Assembly: GCA_938743325.2 (NCBI GenBank)
Contig: OW568873.1
Location: 620,001 to 684,000 of the forward strand
Length of the DNA: 64,000 nt
Direction of reading: 5' to 3'
Origin: Pycnococcus provasolii
Taxonomy: Eukaryota; Chlorophyta; Pseudoscourfieldiophyceae; Pseudoscourfieldiales; Pycnococcaceae
Under the pieces are notes generated by a model that had not been told where the DNA came from, ran no database searches, and saw only the letters and a program-made list of their open reading frames with translations. Made by a program: the position numbers and the translations under genes. Positions 19,721 to 30,296 of this stretch are shown in pieces; position 1 is the first letter of the stretch, and every line of letters begins with the position of its first letter.

Positions 19721-19889
19721 GAATGAGCTTGACCAGGTGCTTGAACGACGCCGTCTCACCGCGTGCAAGCTCCCGGCCGAATGAGCTTGACCAGGTGCTT
19801 GGACGACGCCGTCTGACCGCGTGCAAGCTCCCGGCCGAATGAGCTTGACCAGGTGCTTGAGCGACGCCGTCTGACCGCGTGCAAGCTCC
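19721..19889. repeat. Three 58-bp tandem repeats
   Basis: Units begin at 19721, 19779 and 19837 with GAATGAGCTTGACCAGGTGC; they differ at only two or three positions, and the last is cut short. They lie upstream of the secreted hydrolase-like gene. As 58 is not a multiple of three, this is not a coding repeat. Confidence 0.9.
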
Positions 19890-20090
19890 ACTCACAATCC
19901 CTCCTCTCAGCATAGACTAGGTACTCACTCTCCACTCTCCAGGTGATAAGTCATGAGCTCCAAGGAGGGCCTCAGGAGAGTCCCTCTCCCGCGTGATAAG
20001 ATTAGGAAACGTACGTGGTAATACAATAATACATTCCATTACTGAATTTTTATTTTGAACTTACGAATTATTATTATTAAGAACAAACTT

Positions 20091-21518
20091 CTAAAGCTCC
20101 ACAAGAACACTCTGTACACCGCCGCTGCCACCGCCGAGCTCGCGCATTGCCGCCTGCGCGGCAGAGGCAGCAAACATCGCCTCTCCGGAAAAATCGCGCT
20201 CGCCGTCGGCGCTTGGCGCGGCATTGCGGTGCCGCCTTTCAGGCTGATCGTCGAGCTTCTTCTTGCTGTCGGCATTCATCACGCGGTACGCGCGGCTGTC
20301 TACAGGCTTCGCATCGGGAGGCGGTGCTTGTGGCTTCGGGCTCTCCATGAGCCCCTGCTCTCTCGTCGTATTTTTGTTTGGCGACGACGTCGACGGCGTC
20401 GACGCCGGCGGAGGCGGCGGGAGCTTGACCAGCTGAAATCGGCGCTTGGCGCCCGTCGAGGAGACGGCGGAATCGCGCCACTCCGCCACCGTCTCTCGCA
20501 AAACTTCATCCCACATCACGTTAGCCTCGTGGATTTTCACCGCGACGTGCTCGCGCATGACGCGACTCACGGCTCCTGAAATGGCGGCGCACGCCTGGCG
20601 TAGACGCACTTCCGTGGCACTTGAGCCACGCAACATGCGCTCAACGAATGTCTTGAGCTTTTCCTGCGCCTGCTCCGCGGTTTCCACGCGCTGCTTGACG
20701 CTGTCTAATATAGTAGAAGTGCGTCGATTCGCCGCGTCGCCGATCGCAACGGTATCAGGCAGGCTGTTGAGTGCCTCCAAGCTCGCCTCGAGCTTTTCCA
20801 GCTTTCGGTTCATTGCGGTGAATTTTGCGCCGAGCGACTCCACGTCCACCGCAACACGCGACGACGACGACGACGACGAGGCGATCTCGTTTGCCCTGGC
20901 ATGCGCTTGTGCCGCTTGTGCCGCTGCTGCGGCAGCCGCCTGCTCTGCGCGCTCCGCTCGTGTGTTCGCCTCCTGCGCAGCTCGTCTGTGCTCCTCGCTC
21001 GCCGCCTCTGCCGCCGCGCACCGCCTCTCTAGCTTAGCCAGCCTCTCCTCGACGGCAGACGGTGTCGTCGGTGCAGGTGTCGCTGGTGTTGACGCCGCAG
21101 CCGCCTTCGCAACCACCGCGGCGTAGTGGTTTCCGTTAGCGTGAGGTGGTGCCGTGCTGTTGATTGTCGCACTACTACTTGCATGTTTCTTCGCATTCGC
21201 ATTCGCGTTCGCGTTCGCATTCGACACCGATTCCAAGGAAGCATCATCGTTTTGAATTCTCATAGCTCTCATTTGTGTTTCAATGACAAGTTCCATTTTC
21301 CTCGACTGTTCTTGTAAGGCGATCGACGTCTCATTAGAGTTTCTCGTAATCACGGAATCGAAGTTCGACAAAAGACCACTGAATGTTTTGAAACCAGATT
21401 CCAAATGTGAGATGCGCTGCAGGTACTCATTCAATGAATCGCCAAGCGTAACACGAACATTAGGCGCCTGGGAAGATGACGACGAGCCTGAGGCCACTGA
21501 GGCTGAGGCTGATGGCAT
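20091..21518 (-). CDS. Coiled-coil protein of unknown function
   Basis: The ATG at 21518 (MPSASASVASG) gives 475 residues; the open frame continues upstream to 21866 but through a G-rich, proline-coding stretch that is unlikely to be translated. Visible parts are a conserved-looking helix VRVTLGDSLNEYLQRISHLE at about 20-40, further helix to about 95, an Asn/Ala repeat from a short tandem GCGTTC array, an Ala/Glu/Arg coiled coil (about 155-225), another helical stretch (about 235-360), and a Pro/Ser tail. No enzymatic motif or membrane segment. The role is unknown; a structural or scaffold protein is the simplest guess. Confidence 0.65.
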   Translation of the reverse strand: MPSASASVASGSSSSSQAPNVRVTLGDSLNEYLQRISHLESGFKTFSGLLSNFDSVITRNSNETSIALQEQSRKMELVIETQMRAMRIQNDDASLESVSNANANANANAKKHASSSATINSTAPPHANGNHYAAVVAKAAAASTPATPAPTTPSAVEERLAKLERRCAAAEAASEEHRRAAQEANTRAERAEQAAAAAAAQAAQAHARANEIASSSSSSSRVAVDVESLGAKFTAMNRKLEKLEASLEALNSLPDTVAIGDAANRRTSTILDSVKQRVETAEQAQEKLKTFVERMLRGSSATEVRLRQACAAISGAVSRVMREHVAVKIHEANVMWDEVLRETVAEWRDSAVSSTGAKRRFQLVKLPPPPPASTPSTSSPNKNTTREQGLMESPKPQAPPPDAKPVDSRAYRVMNADSKKKLDDQPERRHRNAAPSADGERDFSGEAMFAASAAQAAMRELGGGSGGVQSVLVEL

Positions 21519-21641
21519 GGCGGATAAACTAAAATCCAGAATGATGCGAGAATGAGGGGGGCAGCCGCCGGGGGAGGGGGAGGGGGGGGACAATAAAAAA
21601 TAAAAATAAGAGCCGCCGCGCACCAATGACGACAAATGACT

Positions 21642-21671
21642 GGGGGGGGGGGGGGAGGGGGGGGGGGGGGG
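21642..21671. repeat. G homopolymer tract
   Basis: Fourteen G, one A, then fifteen G, upstream of the coiled-coil gene. Potential G-quadruplex; length may be uncertain in any assembly. Confidence 0.85.
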
Positions 21672-21951
21672 TAGTACTAACCTTAGGCTTCCTACCAAAG
21701 TGGGGATCCGTCGGAGCACGCTCCCTGATTCACCTGACTCGGAGAGGAGTTTGCCATTTTCGGGATCCCGGGGACGGAGAGGATTTGGGGACGGTCGTAC
21801 ACGGCTAAAGGTATGAACATTAGCCAACACGCCCGGCCGAGCCGCCGACGTGGTGGCGTCGGCCAACCGCGACGATGGCGTGCCCGGCGCACCGTCGAAT
21901 GGCGTCTTCGGCGCGTTTCGCGCGACGTCGAGGCACGTCTTGCAAGTTGCA

Positions 21952-22365
21952 ATGGGAGGACGGTGCTCGCCCGCAGAGCGCTGCGCAGCCTTGAGCGATG
22001 ATTATGACAATTTTTACTCGTCGCAGCTGCAAAATCGTCAACAACGACGTGGTCTGGAATATGTGGACCATGGCGCCAAACCACCTCCAGCTTCACCGGG
22101 AAATCACCGGGGGCGGCACAAGGAAGTGTACGAGCTCGGGCGACTCGGCGCGCTCACACCGTGGGTCCGGTGCTTGGTGGAGTCGATCAAAAGTTATTTC
22201 AAGCTTGGCGCACTCGAACGCGTGCAGCTCAACCTCGACGCGCTCTACCACGACGCCCACATTGATCCACTGAAGAAAGGCTACCTCACGGTGACGGTGT
22301 CAATTGGTGCATCTGGCGTCTTGAAGTGGGGGGACATGATCTGGTTGGTGCGTGACTCGCGGTAA
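21952..22365 (+). CDS. Possible small protein, unrecognised
   Basis: An open frame of 137 codons from ATG 21952 (MGGRCSPAERCAAL). The frame is open further upstream but without an ATG. The C-terminal half (LTPWVRCLVESIKSYFKLG, then LERVQLNLDALYHDAHI) reads like a folded, helical protein segment, while the N-terminal half is basic and low in conservation signals. It may be the last exon of a spliced gene or chance. It lies divergent from the coiled-coil gene and ends 100 bp before the stop of the JmjC gene. Confidence 0.3.
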   Translation: MGGRCSPAERCAALSDDYDNFYSSQLQNRQQRRGLEYVDHGAKPPPASPGNHRGRHKEVYELGRLGALTPWVRCLVESIKSYFKLGALERVQLNLDALYHDAHIDPLKKGYLTVTVSIGASGVLKWGDMIWLVRDSR

Positions 22366-22468
22366 GCGGTAAGCAGCCAGCTCGCGAAGAGGCATGCGGC
22401 GGCGACGCGGAGTGGGGTGTGTGTGGCGGGCGTACTGGACGTGTGAAATAAAATAAGTACATTTGCAT

Positions 22469-23983
22469 TCATTGCATCAACGACACGAACACGCGGTTCA
22501 TGTGGTGGTTCAGGATGCTTTGCACGCCGTTCGGGTTCGCACAACCAGGATGCTTACGAGCAGAACCATACAATTCCGCGAGACGCGCGCACACGTCCGC
22601 GCGGGCCGAGTCCATCACGCGAACTGTGTCCTCACAGTCTTCCCGAGAGATGCCCTTTAGCTCTTTCGCATAGATCGGATGATCGGTGGCGTATTTCGCG
22701 GCTCTCCTGCAGTGCGAGTGCAGAGTTGTCCCAATCTTCTCGATGCTCGTGAACGCAAAACCCATCGGGAGTGCGCGCCGAACCGTGTGATCTGCCCGCG
22801 AATACCTGTCCACCGCATTACCAGGCTCGACGACCTTTAACGCCACCATGCGTGCTTGACCGTGCCTCTTTTTCGAACTCGCAAGCACGACGTGCTTCAG
22901 CGCACCGGTGTATGTGAATTGTCCGGTATCACTGAGCAAGCTTAATGTGAGATGAATCGAAGGCGAGTCGTCGTCCACTGTCGACGTGGCGTGCACGAAT
23001 CCGCGCGGCACGTACAGCATGTCGCCTGGTGCTAGCGTAACCTCAAGCACGGGCTTGGACGACATGATGCCACGCTGCACTTTAGTTTCGCTGCCACCTG
23101 CATCCACGGACTTCCCAAGCTGCATGCCTTTCATGGTGAGTGGATGCGTGAACGGTGGCTTAGGCTCGTACAGGCGCCAGGTCTTGCGCCCGACGCACTG
23201 CAAAATGATGTTATCCTCGGCGTCTGAGTGTGCTGGCACGGCAACGTCCTGGCGCGGTGGACTCGCGTACATGTTCGAGTTGACTGGCATCTCGAAGGCT
23301 GCTTGCGCCGCACAGCAGAGAACTGCCGCTGCTTTTGACCTTACGCCGGCTGATGTGACAGAAACCGTCGCTTGAACGTCTTTGAAGCACCTGTCGATGC
23401 TGAGTAACTCCGTGTTGTGTTGGACTTGCAGCAGTTTATACCCGCAAAACGGCTTTTCGTTCTCGTTTGGCTTGAGTGCAAAACATCCGTATCCGTCGCG
23501 TAGCGCTTCTTCGGCGTCTGCGTGTGAAAAGTGCCAGCTTGCTGACTTTTTTGCCGGCGCCTTGATGTGCACCGGCCACTGTTCCCAAATGAACATCCTA
23601 AATGCGTTGGTGTGTTTGATTGCGGCGAACACCGCGGCGATCCACGGCGTTTTGCTGTTCGACGTTGCGAATGGCGCAAGCGCACCTTGCAGTTTTTTCG
23701 TCGCTATTTTGCGCTTTCGCATGAGCCGACTTCGCTTCGCGGCGTTGCGGAACGCCTCAGTTGCGCTCGTGACGACTCCGGTGAGTAGTAGCATCGCGGA
23801 AAGCCATATGATCAGCCACATGAAATTGTAGTCATTAATGTAAGGCAATACGACATCCAAGCCGAAAGGGAGCGGCCCAAGAGGCGGCGAGGCAGCAGAG
23901 GCCGACGACGACGACGACGAGGCCGCAGAGGACGACGACGACGACGACGACGAGGCCGCAGAGGACGCCTCTATGGAGTCCAT
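22469..23983 (-). CDS. JmjC/cupin dioxygenase-like protein with membrane anchor
   Basis: A 2-oxoglutarate/Fe(II) oxygenase-fold protein. From ATG 23983 it is 504 residues; the frame is open upstream to 24382 but that part is Ser-rich without recognisable domain. After a Ser/Ala run a hydrophobic segment (FMWLIIWLSAMLLLTGVV, about 55-75) is a probable membrane anchor. The cupin core shows the metal site: HSD in VPAHSDAEDNIILQ (about residues 250-256) and the distal His in GDMLYVPRGFVHAT (about 325-335), with WRLYEP between them. This is the RIOX/JMJD-like cupin pattern whose members hydroxylate ribosomal or other proteins. A membrane anchor is not usual for them. Substrate unknown. Confidence 0.7.
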   Translation of the reverse strand: MDSIEASSAASSSSSSSSSAASSSSSSASAASPPLGPLPFGLDVVLPYINDYNFMWLIIWLSAMLLLTGVVTSATEAFRNAAKRSRLMRKRKIATKKLQGALAPFATSNSKTPWIAAVFAAIKHTNAFRMFIWEQWPVHIKAPAKKSASWHFSHADAEEALRDGYGCFALKPNENEKPFCGYKLLQVQHNTELLSIDRCFKDVQATVSVTSAGVRSKAAAVLCCAAQAAFEMPVNSNMYASPPRQDVAVPAHSDAEDNIILQCVGRKTWRLYEPKPPFTHPLTMKGMQLGKSVDAGGSETKVQRGIMSSKPVLEVTLAPGDMLYVPRGFVHATSTVDDDSPSIHLTLSLLSDTGQFTYTGALKHVVLASSKKRHGQARMVALKVVEPGNAVDRYSRADHTVRRALPMGFAFTSIEKIGTTLHSHCRRAAKYATDHPIYAKELKGISREDCEDTVRVMDSARADVCARLAELYGSARKHPGCANPNGVQSILNHHMNRVFVSLMQ

Positions 23984-24430
23984 CACGTCAGTCAGCGTGA
24001 GCGAGACAAGAAGAATGCTGCTGCTGCTGCTGCGCCGCGGAATGGCAAAACTGCAAAACGCCAGACCCCTTGAGGACAGGGCCCACAAGCCGTGGGAAGG
24101 GATCCACCGTGGGACGGTGGGAGAGGCCTCAATCAAAGAACAACAACCGGAGACAGACAACCGGTGACAAGTCAAGTCTTTGGAAGCACTGGAATATGGA
24201 GACAAGGCAATATTGGTCGAGCTCGTGAACTCACGTATTCTCACTGTACCGGTAGTACTACTGGAAGGAACAGAGTTTACGGTTTTACTAGTACTGGTAG
24301 GCTCACCTACCTCGACCTGAAAACACGTTGGGAACAAATTGATGAAAAAAAATGAAAAGGAATTAAAAATTGACAGGAGCAATTCTCACGTGTTGTTCAT
24401 AGTGGTTGTGCTCTGTGTCCATGCGACTAT

Positions 24431-26245
24431 TCACATGCGGCTGTCCTCCACAACATTCGAGCATTTGGGAACGAACATGCGCCTGCGGATGAAATTGTCC
24501 ATCGAGCCAGGCTTGGGACTTAAGCGTGCAAGACCCAGATCATAGCACTTCGACGCGACGCTCGTCGCAATCTTTGCGCTGATCTCTCGCATCTCCGTGA
24601 TGTTTGGATAGAGCTTGCCCTGAGCAATCTCAGCATCGGTCACGTAGTGAGCGAGCTCATCCGCCGCGGTGATGAAAAGGCTATCGGGAATGTACTCCGC
24701 CTGAGCCGCCATCGCGCCGAAGCCAACTCCGGGGAAGATGAACATGTTGTTGCCCTGTCCAGGCGTCAGCGTCTTGCCCTCGTACTCGACGGGCGGGAAC
24801 GGCGAGCCAGCCGCGAAGAGACACTTGCCCTTACTCCACGCGTACGCGTTCACGGCCGACACCTCAGCCTTCGACGTAGGGTTGGACAGCGGGAACACGA
24901 GCGGCTGCTCGTGGTATTTGCACATCTCCTCGATGTGCTCCTGCATGAATACAGGGCCAGCGCCGCTCAGGCCGAACAGCGCATTCGGCTTCGCATGAGC
25001 AATAATCTCCGCAAGATCCTTCATGTCCGGCGTGCCGTCCGTGCGAGCAAAAGCTTTTTTGTGCTCCGCGAGCTTATCTCCGCGTGTCGTCGTCACGAGT
25101 CCCTTGCTGTCAACGAGGTAGATGCGACCGCGCGCCTCGTCCGCCGACAAACCGCCCTTCTCCTCGAGAAGCAGCGAGATCATCGTGGCAACGCCAACCG
25201 CGGACGACCCCGCTCCGAAGAAAACGACGTTCACGTCTTTGAGACTGCCACCTTGCGCACGCACGCCATTCACGAGTCCGCTGAGCACCGTGGCACCCGT
25301 TCCCTGAATGTCGTCGTTGAAGCAGAGCACCTTCTTTCGCATCTTCTCCAGGATGTTGAACGCGGCGTCCGTCTGAAAGTCCTCGAACTGGATCAGGCAG
25401 TTGGGCCACTTGTCCTTCACCGCGAGGCAGAATTCCTCGACGATCGCGAGGTGGTCCTCGCCCTTGAGGCGCTCGTTCTTCATGCCCATGTAGTACGGGC
25501 TCTCGAGCAGTTCCTTGTTGTTCGTTCCCATGTCGAGTGTCACCGGCAGGCTCTTGCGCGGGTCGAAACCACCAGCTGCCACGTACAGCGCGCACTTGCC
25601 GATGGGAATTCCCATGCCGTTGGTGCCGAGGTCACCCAAGCCGAGGATGCGCCCACCGTCCGTCACGACGATGATCTCGACGTCTTGGTGCGGCCAGTTG
25701 TCGAGCATGGCACGCATGCGCCCGCTATCTGTGACGCTGAAGAACATGCCCGTGCGCTCGAACGTGACACTTCCAAAGTGCTGGCACGCCTCGCCCACGG
25801 TGGGCGTGTAAACGATGGGCGTCATCTCGGGCAGGTAGCGCACGAGCATTTCGTAGTAGAGCTGCTCCTCGTTGTTTCGCACGCGGTCGAGGAACATGTA
25901 CTTGTTGAGCGGCACGGTGAGCTTTCGGAAGTAGTCCATGGCGCGCCCCACCTTGACGGCCGCCGTCTCCGCGTGCGGTGGCAGCAGGCCTTGCAAGCGC
26001 TTCACCTTTCGTTCCTCGTACGTGAATCCGCTTCCTAGGTTATCCGACGGCGTGTCGAGTAGCGCGGTTCCCATCGCGCGCGTTCCCGGAGAGGGCGCCC
26101 CTAACCCTCCTCCTAACCCGGACGACGCTACTGGCGCAGGTGCCGCTCCTCCTCCTCCTGATGCCGCCTGCTGAACCATGGATGGATGGATCCCACCACC
26201 ACCTTCCACAATCACCTTGATAGGTTTCCCAGAGCCGTTGCCCAT
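24431..26245 (-). CDS. NADP-dependent malic enzyme
   Basis: Oxidative decarboxylation of malate to pyruvate, CO2 and reduced cofactor. The ATG at 26245 gives 604 residues (MGNGSGKPIKVIVEG), normal length for plant and animal enzymes. Family signatures are plain: TPIVYTPTVGEACQHF with the catalytic Tyr, GLGDLGTNGMGIPIGK, the Lys of that region, QFEDFQTDAAF and CFNDDIQGTGA for metal and malate, VVFFGAGSSAVGVA for the dinucleotide, and PLSNPTSKAE. No clear plastid or mitochondrial leader: the first 60 residues are Gly/Ala/Pro-rich, so a cytosolic enzyme is likely but not certain. NADP rather than NAD preference is inferred from overall similarity. No intron. Confidence 0.92.
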   Translation of the reverse strand: MGNGSGKPIKVIVEGGGGIHPSMVQQAASGGGGAAPAPVASSGLGGGLGAPSPGTRAMGTALLDTPSDNLGSGFTYEERKVKRLQGLLPPHAETAAVKVGRAMDYFRKLTVPLNKYMFLDRVRNNEEQLYYEMLVRYLPEMTPIVYTPTVGEACQHFGSVTFERTGMFFSVTDSGRMRAMLDNWPHQDVEIIVVTDGGRILGLGDLGTNGMGIPIGKCALYVAAGGFDPRKSLPVTLDMGTNNKELLESPYYMGMKNERLKGEDHLAIVEEFCLAVKDKWPNCLIQFEDFQTDAAFNILEKMRKKVLCFNDDIQGTGATVLSGLVNGVRAQGGSLKDVNVVFFGAGSSAVGVATMISLLLEEKGGLSADEARGRIYLVDSKGLVTTTRGDKLAEHKKAFARTDGTPDMKDLAEIIAHAKPNALFGLSGAGPVFMQEHIEEMCKYHEQPLVFPLSNPTSKAEVSAVNAYAWSKGKCLFAAGSPFPPVEYEGKTLTPGQGNNMFIFPGVGFGAMAAQAEYIPDSLFITAADELAHYVTDAEIAQGKLYPNITEMREISAKIATSVASKCYDLGLARLSPKPGSMDNFIRRRMFVPKCSNVVEDSRM

Positions 26246-26878
26246 GACCAAAAATATATACCCGGAAAATAAAATAAATAAAATATTAAATATCACACGT
26301 GGTTAAGGCGAGCTTTTTTAAGGCCACCTTAAAAGCCCCCTTTTCGTTGAGCCCCCCTGGCCCCCTCCCTCTGATAAAATACGAGGAATACCACACAGGG
26401 CAGGTGGAATACTGTAATCCACCGTTCGGTGAGGTTCGTTCGGTACATACTTCGGTTCGGGGAGAGCCGGGAGAGGGCCCTTCCTAGAGGGAGAGGGAAA
26501 AGGTCACTCTACCGGGTACGGTTCAGGTGGCAGAAAAGGGCCTCCCCTCCCACGCTCCCTCCCTGGCAGGAATACAGGACCTGTGCCCTGTCTAGCTAGC
26601 GAAAGACAACAAGGGATGGGTGACCGGTCTCCATCGGGATACCAACATATTTCACGCGGCGGAGGGATGTCCTAACCCTACCGGGTAACCCTAACCCTCA
26701 GAAAACTTCGACCTTTACCTTAAGGCTAGTCTTATTCGCCCGAACATAGCTATGTTCGAGAGTCACGCACGTCGTTCTATCATGTATTACGTATGTATAC
26801 TTTTTTATTTACTGCTTCATTCAAGACTTATTAGTTCTACTTATTGGTGGTACTGCCCCCCAGTGGGGGCGGTGCTGC
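26246..26878. other. Intergenic region with a short telomere-like patch
   Basis: Between the malic enzyme start and the histidine kinase stop. A telomere-like patch (CCTAACCCTACCGGGTAACCCTAACCCT) lies at about 26672-26700. No coding frame of interest. Confidence 0.5.
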
Positions 26879-28786
26879 TCAAGCACTGGGGGCGGTATTC
26901 AAACGAAACAAAGGCACGCGCCGCATCGCCTCCTCCTTCTTCAGGCAAGCGCTGCGCAAAACTCTTTCGAAGTCAGGCTTGATCACGGGCTTCGTGAGAT
27001 AGTCGTCAGCTTTGCATTGCTTAAGACACGCTTGACGGTCGCCAGACATCGCCGAGGCTGTGACGATCGTAATCATAGGCGATTCCTCGCCACGACTTGA
27101 CAGAATCGAGCGGATTTGTTGCACAGCATCCATACCATCGAGTCGAGGCATGTGCAGATCCATCAAAATTAGGTCGAACGGCTTCCCTCCTCCCGTCGCC
27201 ATTTCCACCGCCTGCACGCCGTCTGACACAAGTTCGACAATGTTCGAACTGTACTTTTGCACCATCTTCTGCAAGATGATCCGGTTCACCGGATGGTCGT
27301 CCGCAATTAACACGCGCAGTGACGAAAAATCGCATTTTCCACCCAAGTCTTCGACCTCCATCTGCGCATGCCTGTTGCCGTTCGCGGTTGCCCCGATGGC
27401 GTCGGACGGAATGGTGAAAGGCAACGCAACCTCGAAGAGAGAACCTACACCTAGGGTCGAGCGCACGAGCTTCAGATGACCACCCATCAGTTTTGATAGG
27501 CTCCTCGAGATGGCCAAACCGAGTCCCGTGCCGCGCTCGTGGCCTGCGTTTACGGCTGAAATGTTTTCGTTGTGATGCCGGACGCCCTGCGAGAACGGCT
27601 GGAAGAGCTTTGGCGCCACATCAGCGGGTATCCCAACGCCCGTATCTTCAATCCCAAATGCTACCCACGAAGTCGAGGGATCGTTTTGGCTGTCAGTCGC
27701 ATGCTCAGGTGCTTCCATCACGCGCGCGTGTAGAGTCACGCAGCCGTGTTTTGGCGTGAACTTTATGGCATTGTAGAGCAAGTTGTACAGAACTTGCCTG
27801 AAGCGCACGCCGTCTTGAATCACGTGCGTGGGCAGCGCTTCACCCTCATTTAATGCGAGGCGCACGCCGCCCTCCTCGGCGCGCAGACGCACGATGTCGA
27901 TGCACTCGTTGAGGCACGTGTGCAGGTCGAAGTCCACGAGCTCGACTGAGAGCTGCCCTTGCTCAATGCTCGAGATATCGGTAATGTCATTAGCAAGCGC
28001 AAGCAGCAGGCGGCTGGACGTGGTCATCAGGCCCGTCAAGTGCATCTGCTCAGCATTCAGGTCCGACTGCTGCAGAAGCTCCGCTGCGTTTAGCACACCC
28101 ACCAGCGGTGTGCGAAGGTCATGCGACATGCGCGCCACCATCAAGCTCTTCGAGTTCGTCGCCTCCTCCGCCTGGGCCTGTGCAATTCGTGCCTTGCGCT
28201 CGGCTTCTACCCGCTTTGTGATGTCGCGACACACGCCCAGCACAAACTTTGTTCCCATGTTGGAGCATGGACCCTCGAAGTCGTCGACGAGGTTGTAGAC
28301 ACTATCGTACGTCATCTCGCTGTGGCCGGGTACGTTGACGGGATGCACGATGTTCACTCGCTCGCCCGTGCGGAAGCACTTAAGCACGGCGTCGTCGATG
28401 TCGTTCGCCCGCGCCCCGTCCATGATTTGGGCGTTCGTTAAGCCGACGATTTTGTCCAAGTCGTCAGGGCCGAAGCCGACGACCTTAAGGGCTGTGGAGT
28501 TGGCGTACACGTAGTGCGGCTTGTCGCATCCTCGATCGAGCCCGTATATGACAAACACGTCGTTCGACGAGTCGAGAAAGAATTGCATGCACGACTTGAG
28601 GTCGAGCAGTTTTTTCGCGCTGAGTTGGTCCCTCTGCGTTTTTCGAGAGTCCGCCGCCAGGAGCTCCGGCACGGTTCGTTCTTCTTGCGAGTACGAGTTT
28701 GTTTGCTCCTCCTCATCGTCAGCGTTTTTAAATGCACCAGAGGCAGAGGCGTCGTCGTCCATGGACGAAAGCATAGCTTGAGCCAT
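26879..28786 (-). CDS. Soluble PAS hybrid histidine kinase
   Basis: A 635-residue two-component sensor. After an acidic N-terminus there is a PAS domain (about 62-192). The HisKA domain has the phospho-acceptor His222 in MSHDLRTPL; the ATPase domain has the N box with Asn339 (NLLYNAIKFT), G1 DTGVGI (381-386), F box LFQPFSQ and G2 GTGLGLAIS (419-427). The C-terminal receiver has the acidic pair in LIADDHPVN, phospho-acceptor Asp543 in LMDLHMP and Lys599 in DYLTKPV. All catalytic residues are intact. No membrane segment, so it should sense something inside the cell through PAS; ligand unknown. A His-phosphotransfer partner would be needed and is not in this window. Confidence 0.9.
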   Translation of the reverse strand: MAQAMLSSMDDDASASGAFKNADDEEEQTNSYSQEERTVPELLAADSRKTQRDQLSAKKLLDLKSCMQFFLDSSNDVFVIYGLDRGCDKPHYVYANSTALKVVGFGPDDLDKIVGLTNAQIMDGARANDIDDAVLKCFRTGERVNIVHPVNVPGHSEMTYDSVYNLVDDFEGPCSNMGTKFVLGVCRDITKRVEAERKARIAQAQAEEATNSKSLMVARMSHDLRTPLVGVLNAAELLQQSDLNAEQMHLTGLMTTSSRLLLALANDITDISSIEQGQLSVELVDFDLHTCLNECIDIVRLRAEEGGVRLALNEGEALPTHVIQDGVRFRQVLYNLLYNAIKFTPKHGCVTLHARVMEAPEHATDSQNDPSTSWVAFGIEDTGVGIPADVAPKLFQPFSQGVRHHNENISAVNAGHERGTGLGLAISRSLSKLMGGHLKLVRSTLGVGSLFEVALPFTIPSDAIGATANGNRHAQMEVEDLGGKCDFSSLRVLIADDHPVNRIILQKMVQKYSSNIVELVSDGVQAVEMATGGGKPFDLILMDLHMPRLDGMDAVQQIRSILSSRGEESPMITIVTASAMSGDRQACLKQCKADDYLTKPVIKPDFERVLRSACLKKEEAMRRVPLFRLNTAPSA

Positions 28787-30086
28787 TTCGTAAATATGCC
28801 AGGTGATGTAAGGGGGAGAGTATTATGACAGAACAGACGTGTGTTTCTTTTGGTTCAGTTTTGGTGACGCTGGTTACTGCAACAGCGAGACAGCTGTTTC
28901 TTAGACTGAAATACTGTACAGGTTATCTAGGCTGTTACTATAGTTACCGGGTAGTTATACAGTACGTAGCGAGCGCAACTTATGAGAGCACACCTTACTT
29001 ATGAGACAACCTTATGAGCTTATTTAGTCTATGATAAGATAAGATAAGAGTCCTAGTCTATGTAACCTGAACTGAACACTTGTGACGACAGGACAAGGCC
29101 AAGGCCAAGGCGTGTCGTACAGGACAGAACGTCGTCAGGTCTTCACGTCAGGTCCACGCGTGAATCCGTCTCCCAGTCACCAGTCTCGTCTTTCCGAGCC
29201 TGTAGGGAAACGCTCGCTGTTTTTTTGCGGAAACAGGATGGCGACAGCACGCCAGAAGGCGGCGATAACCTGGCGGCGATAGGATGGCGACATGCACCTT
29301 TTTGAGAGCGGGCAGGCGGGACGCGCGGCGTAGGCGCGCAGGAGCGGAACAACGACGTGGTATGGATTTTTACCAACGGAACTCGGCCTAACTTAGGCTT
29401 CCGATGAGGCTCTTCCGATGTCTGAAGAGGTTGAAGCCCCGCCTTAGGCCACGCCTTGACCAGTGAAGCAACGGGTGAAATGGTCCGTCCGCATGTATGT
29501 TATATACAGTATGTACCAATGCGTCCTCGATCAGACTGGTCGCTACTCGCTAAAGGTAGGGTACATACCGGGTCGGGAATGCAGGAAAGGCGATTGGAAA
29601 CTTTTCATTTCATGCCAGGCTTTTCATGCCGTTCTCAGCACTTGGCAAATGGTCGTGGGCTGTGGAGTGTGGACCCACCCATTTGGTAATAATGTTCCCC
29701 GCCGTGGGGAGTTCTTCCTAGGAAGAGGTCGTAGGAAGTAAGTTTAGGGTAGGGATACCGCATCGGATCTGCAGACGATTGGCGAGTGCCTCCTCGAGTG
29801 CCTCTCCACCCCAGAAATCCCTGAAGGATCAAGGAAGCCAAGCCCAGAGAGAAAGCGGGATCAGAAAAGAAAAAAGCCCCAGAAACGCGGACGTGTGCTC
29901 AAGAAACTCCTCACGAACCTCAGAAAGACCGAAAGAACCAACCCTTCGGAGGCGATGCACCGCTGCATCATCTCTGAGATGAAAGGAAAGGATGCGCGCC
30001 TCATACATAAATTCCGCGCATCTGCATAAATTTGGTTCGCGCACCCGCATCGGATTTTGTTTCCGGGACCGGGTAGGAAGTACATA
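28787..30086. other. Long intergenic region, nothing recognised
   Basis: About 1.3 kb between the kinase start and the transposon. It holds short GATAAGATAAG and CAAGGCCAAGG repeats. Open frames are short, and none gave a recognisable domain. The TA dinucleotide at 30085-30086 is the left flank of the transposon. Confidence 0.5.
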
Positions 30087-30296
30087 GTTCTATCCCGAGA
30101 AAAACTCTGGAATACACAAGGTTTGCACAGGTGAACGGCGGCCTTAACGACGTCAGTTCGGTGTTCTGAGACTTGCAAATGAAAGCCCTAACTAAACTAC
30201 ACATGCAACTCTTTTTCGAATTCACCAACGAACACCCACCCGGTCCACAGGCATCCCCCATGACGTTCACAATTTTCACCCATTTTTTTCAAATCA
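30087..30296 (+). repeat. Left terminal inverted repeat, 210 bp
   Basis: Starts GTTCTATCCCGAGAAAAACT at the outer end and ends CATTTTTTTCAAATCA. Its last three bases, read on the minus strand, form the transposase stop codon. Confidence 0.95.

Noticed and set aside
24647-26038. 463-codon plus-strand frame opposite the malic enzyme
   Set aside because: Antisense shadow rich in Arg and His; the minus strand encodes a complete malic enzyme.
30001-30279. Small protein matching 32107-32421
   Set aside because: The match is the inverted repeat of the transposon read on both ends, not a gene pair.
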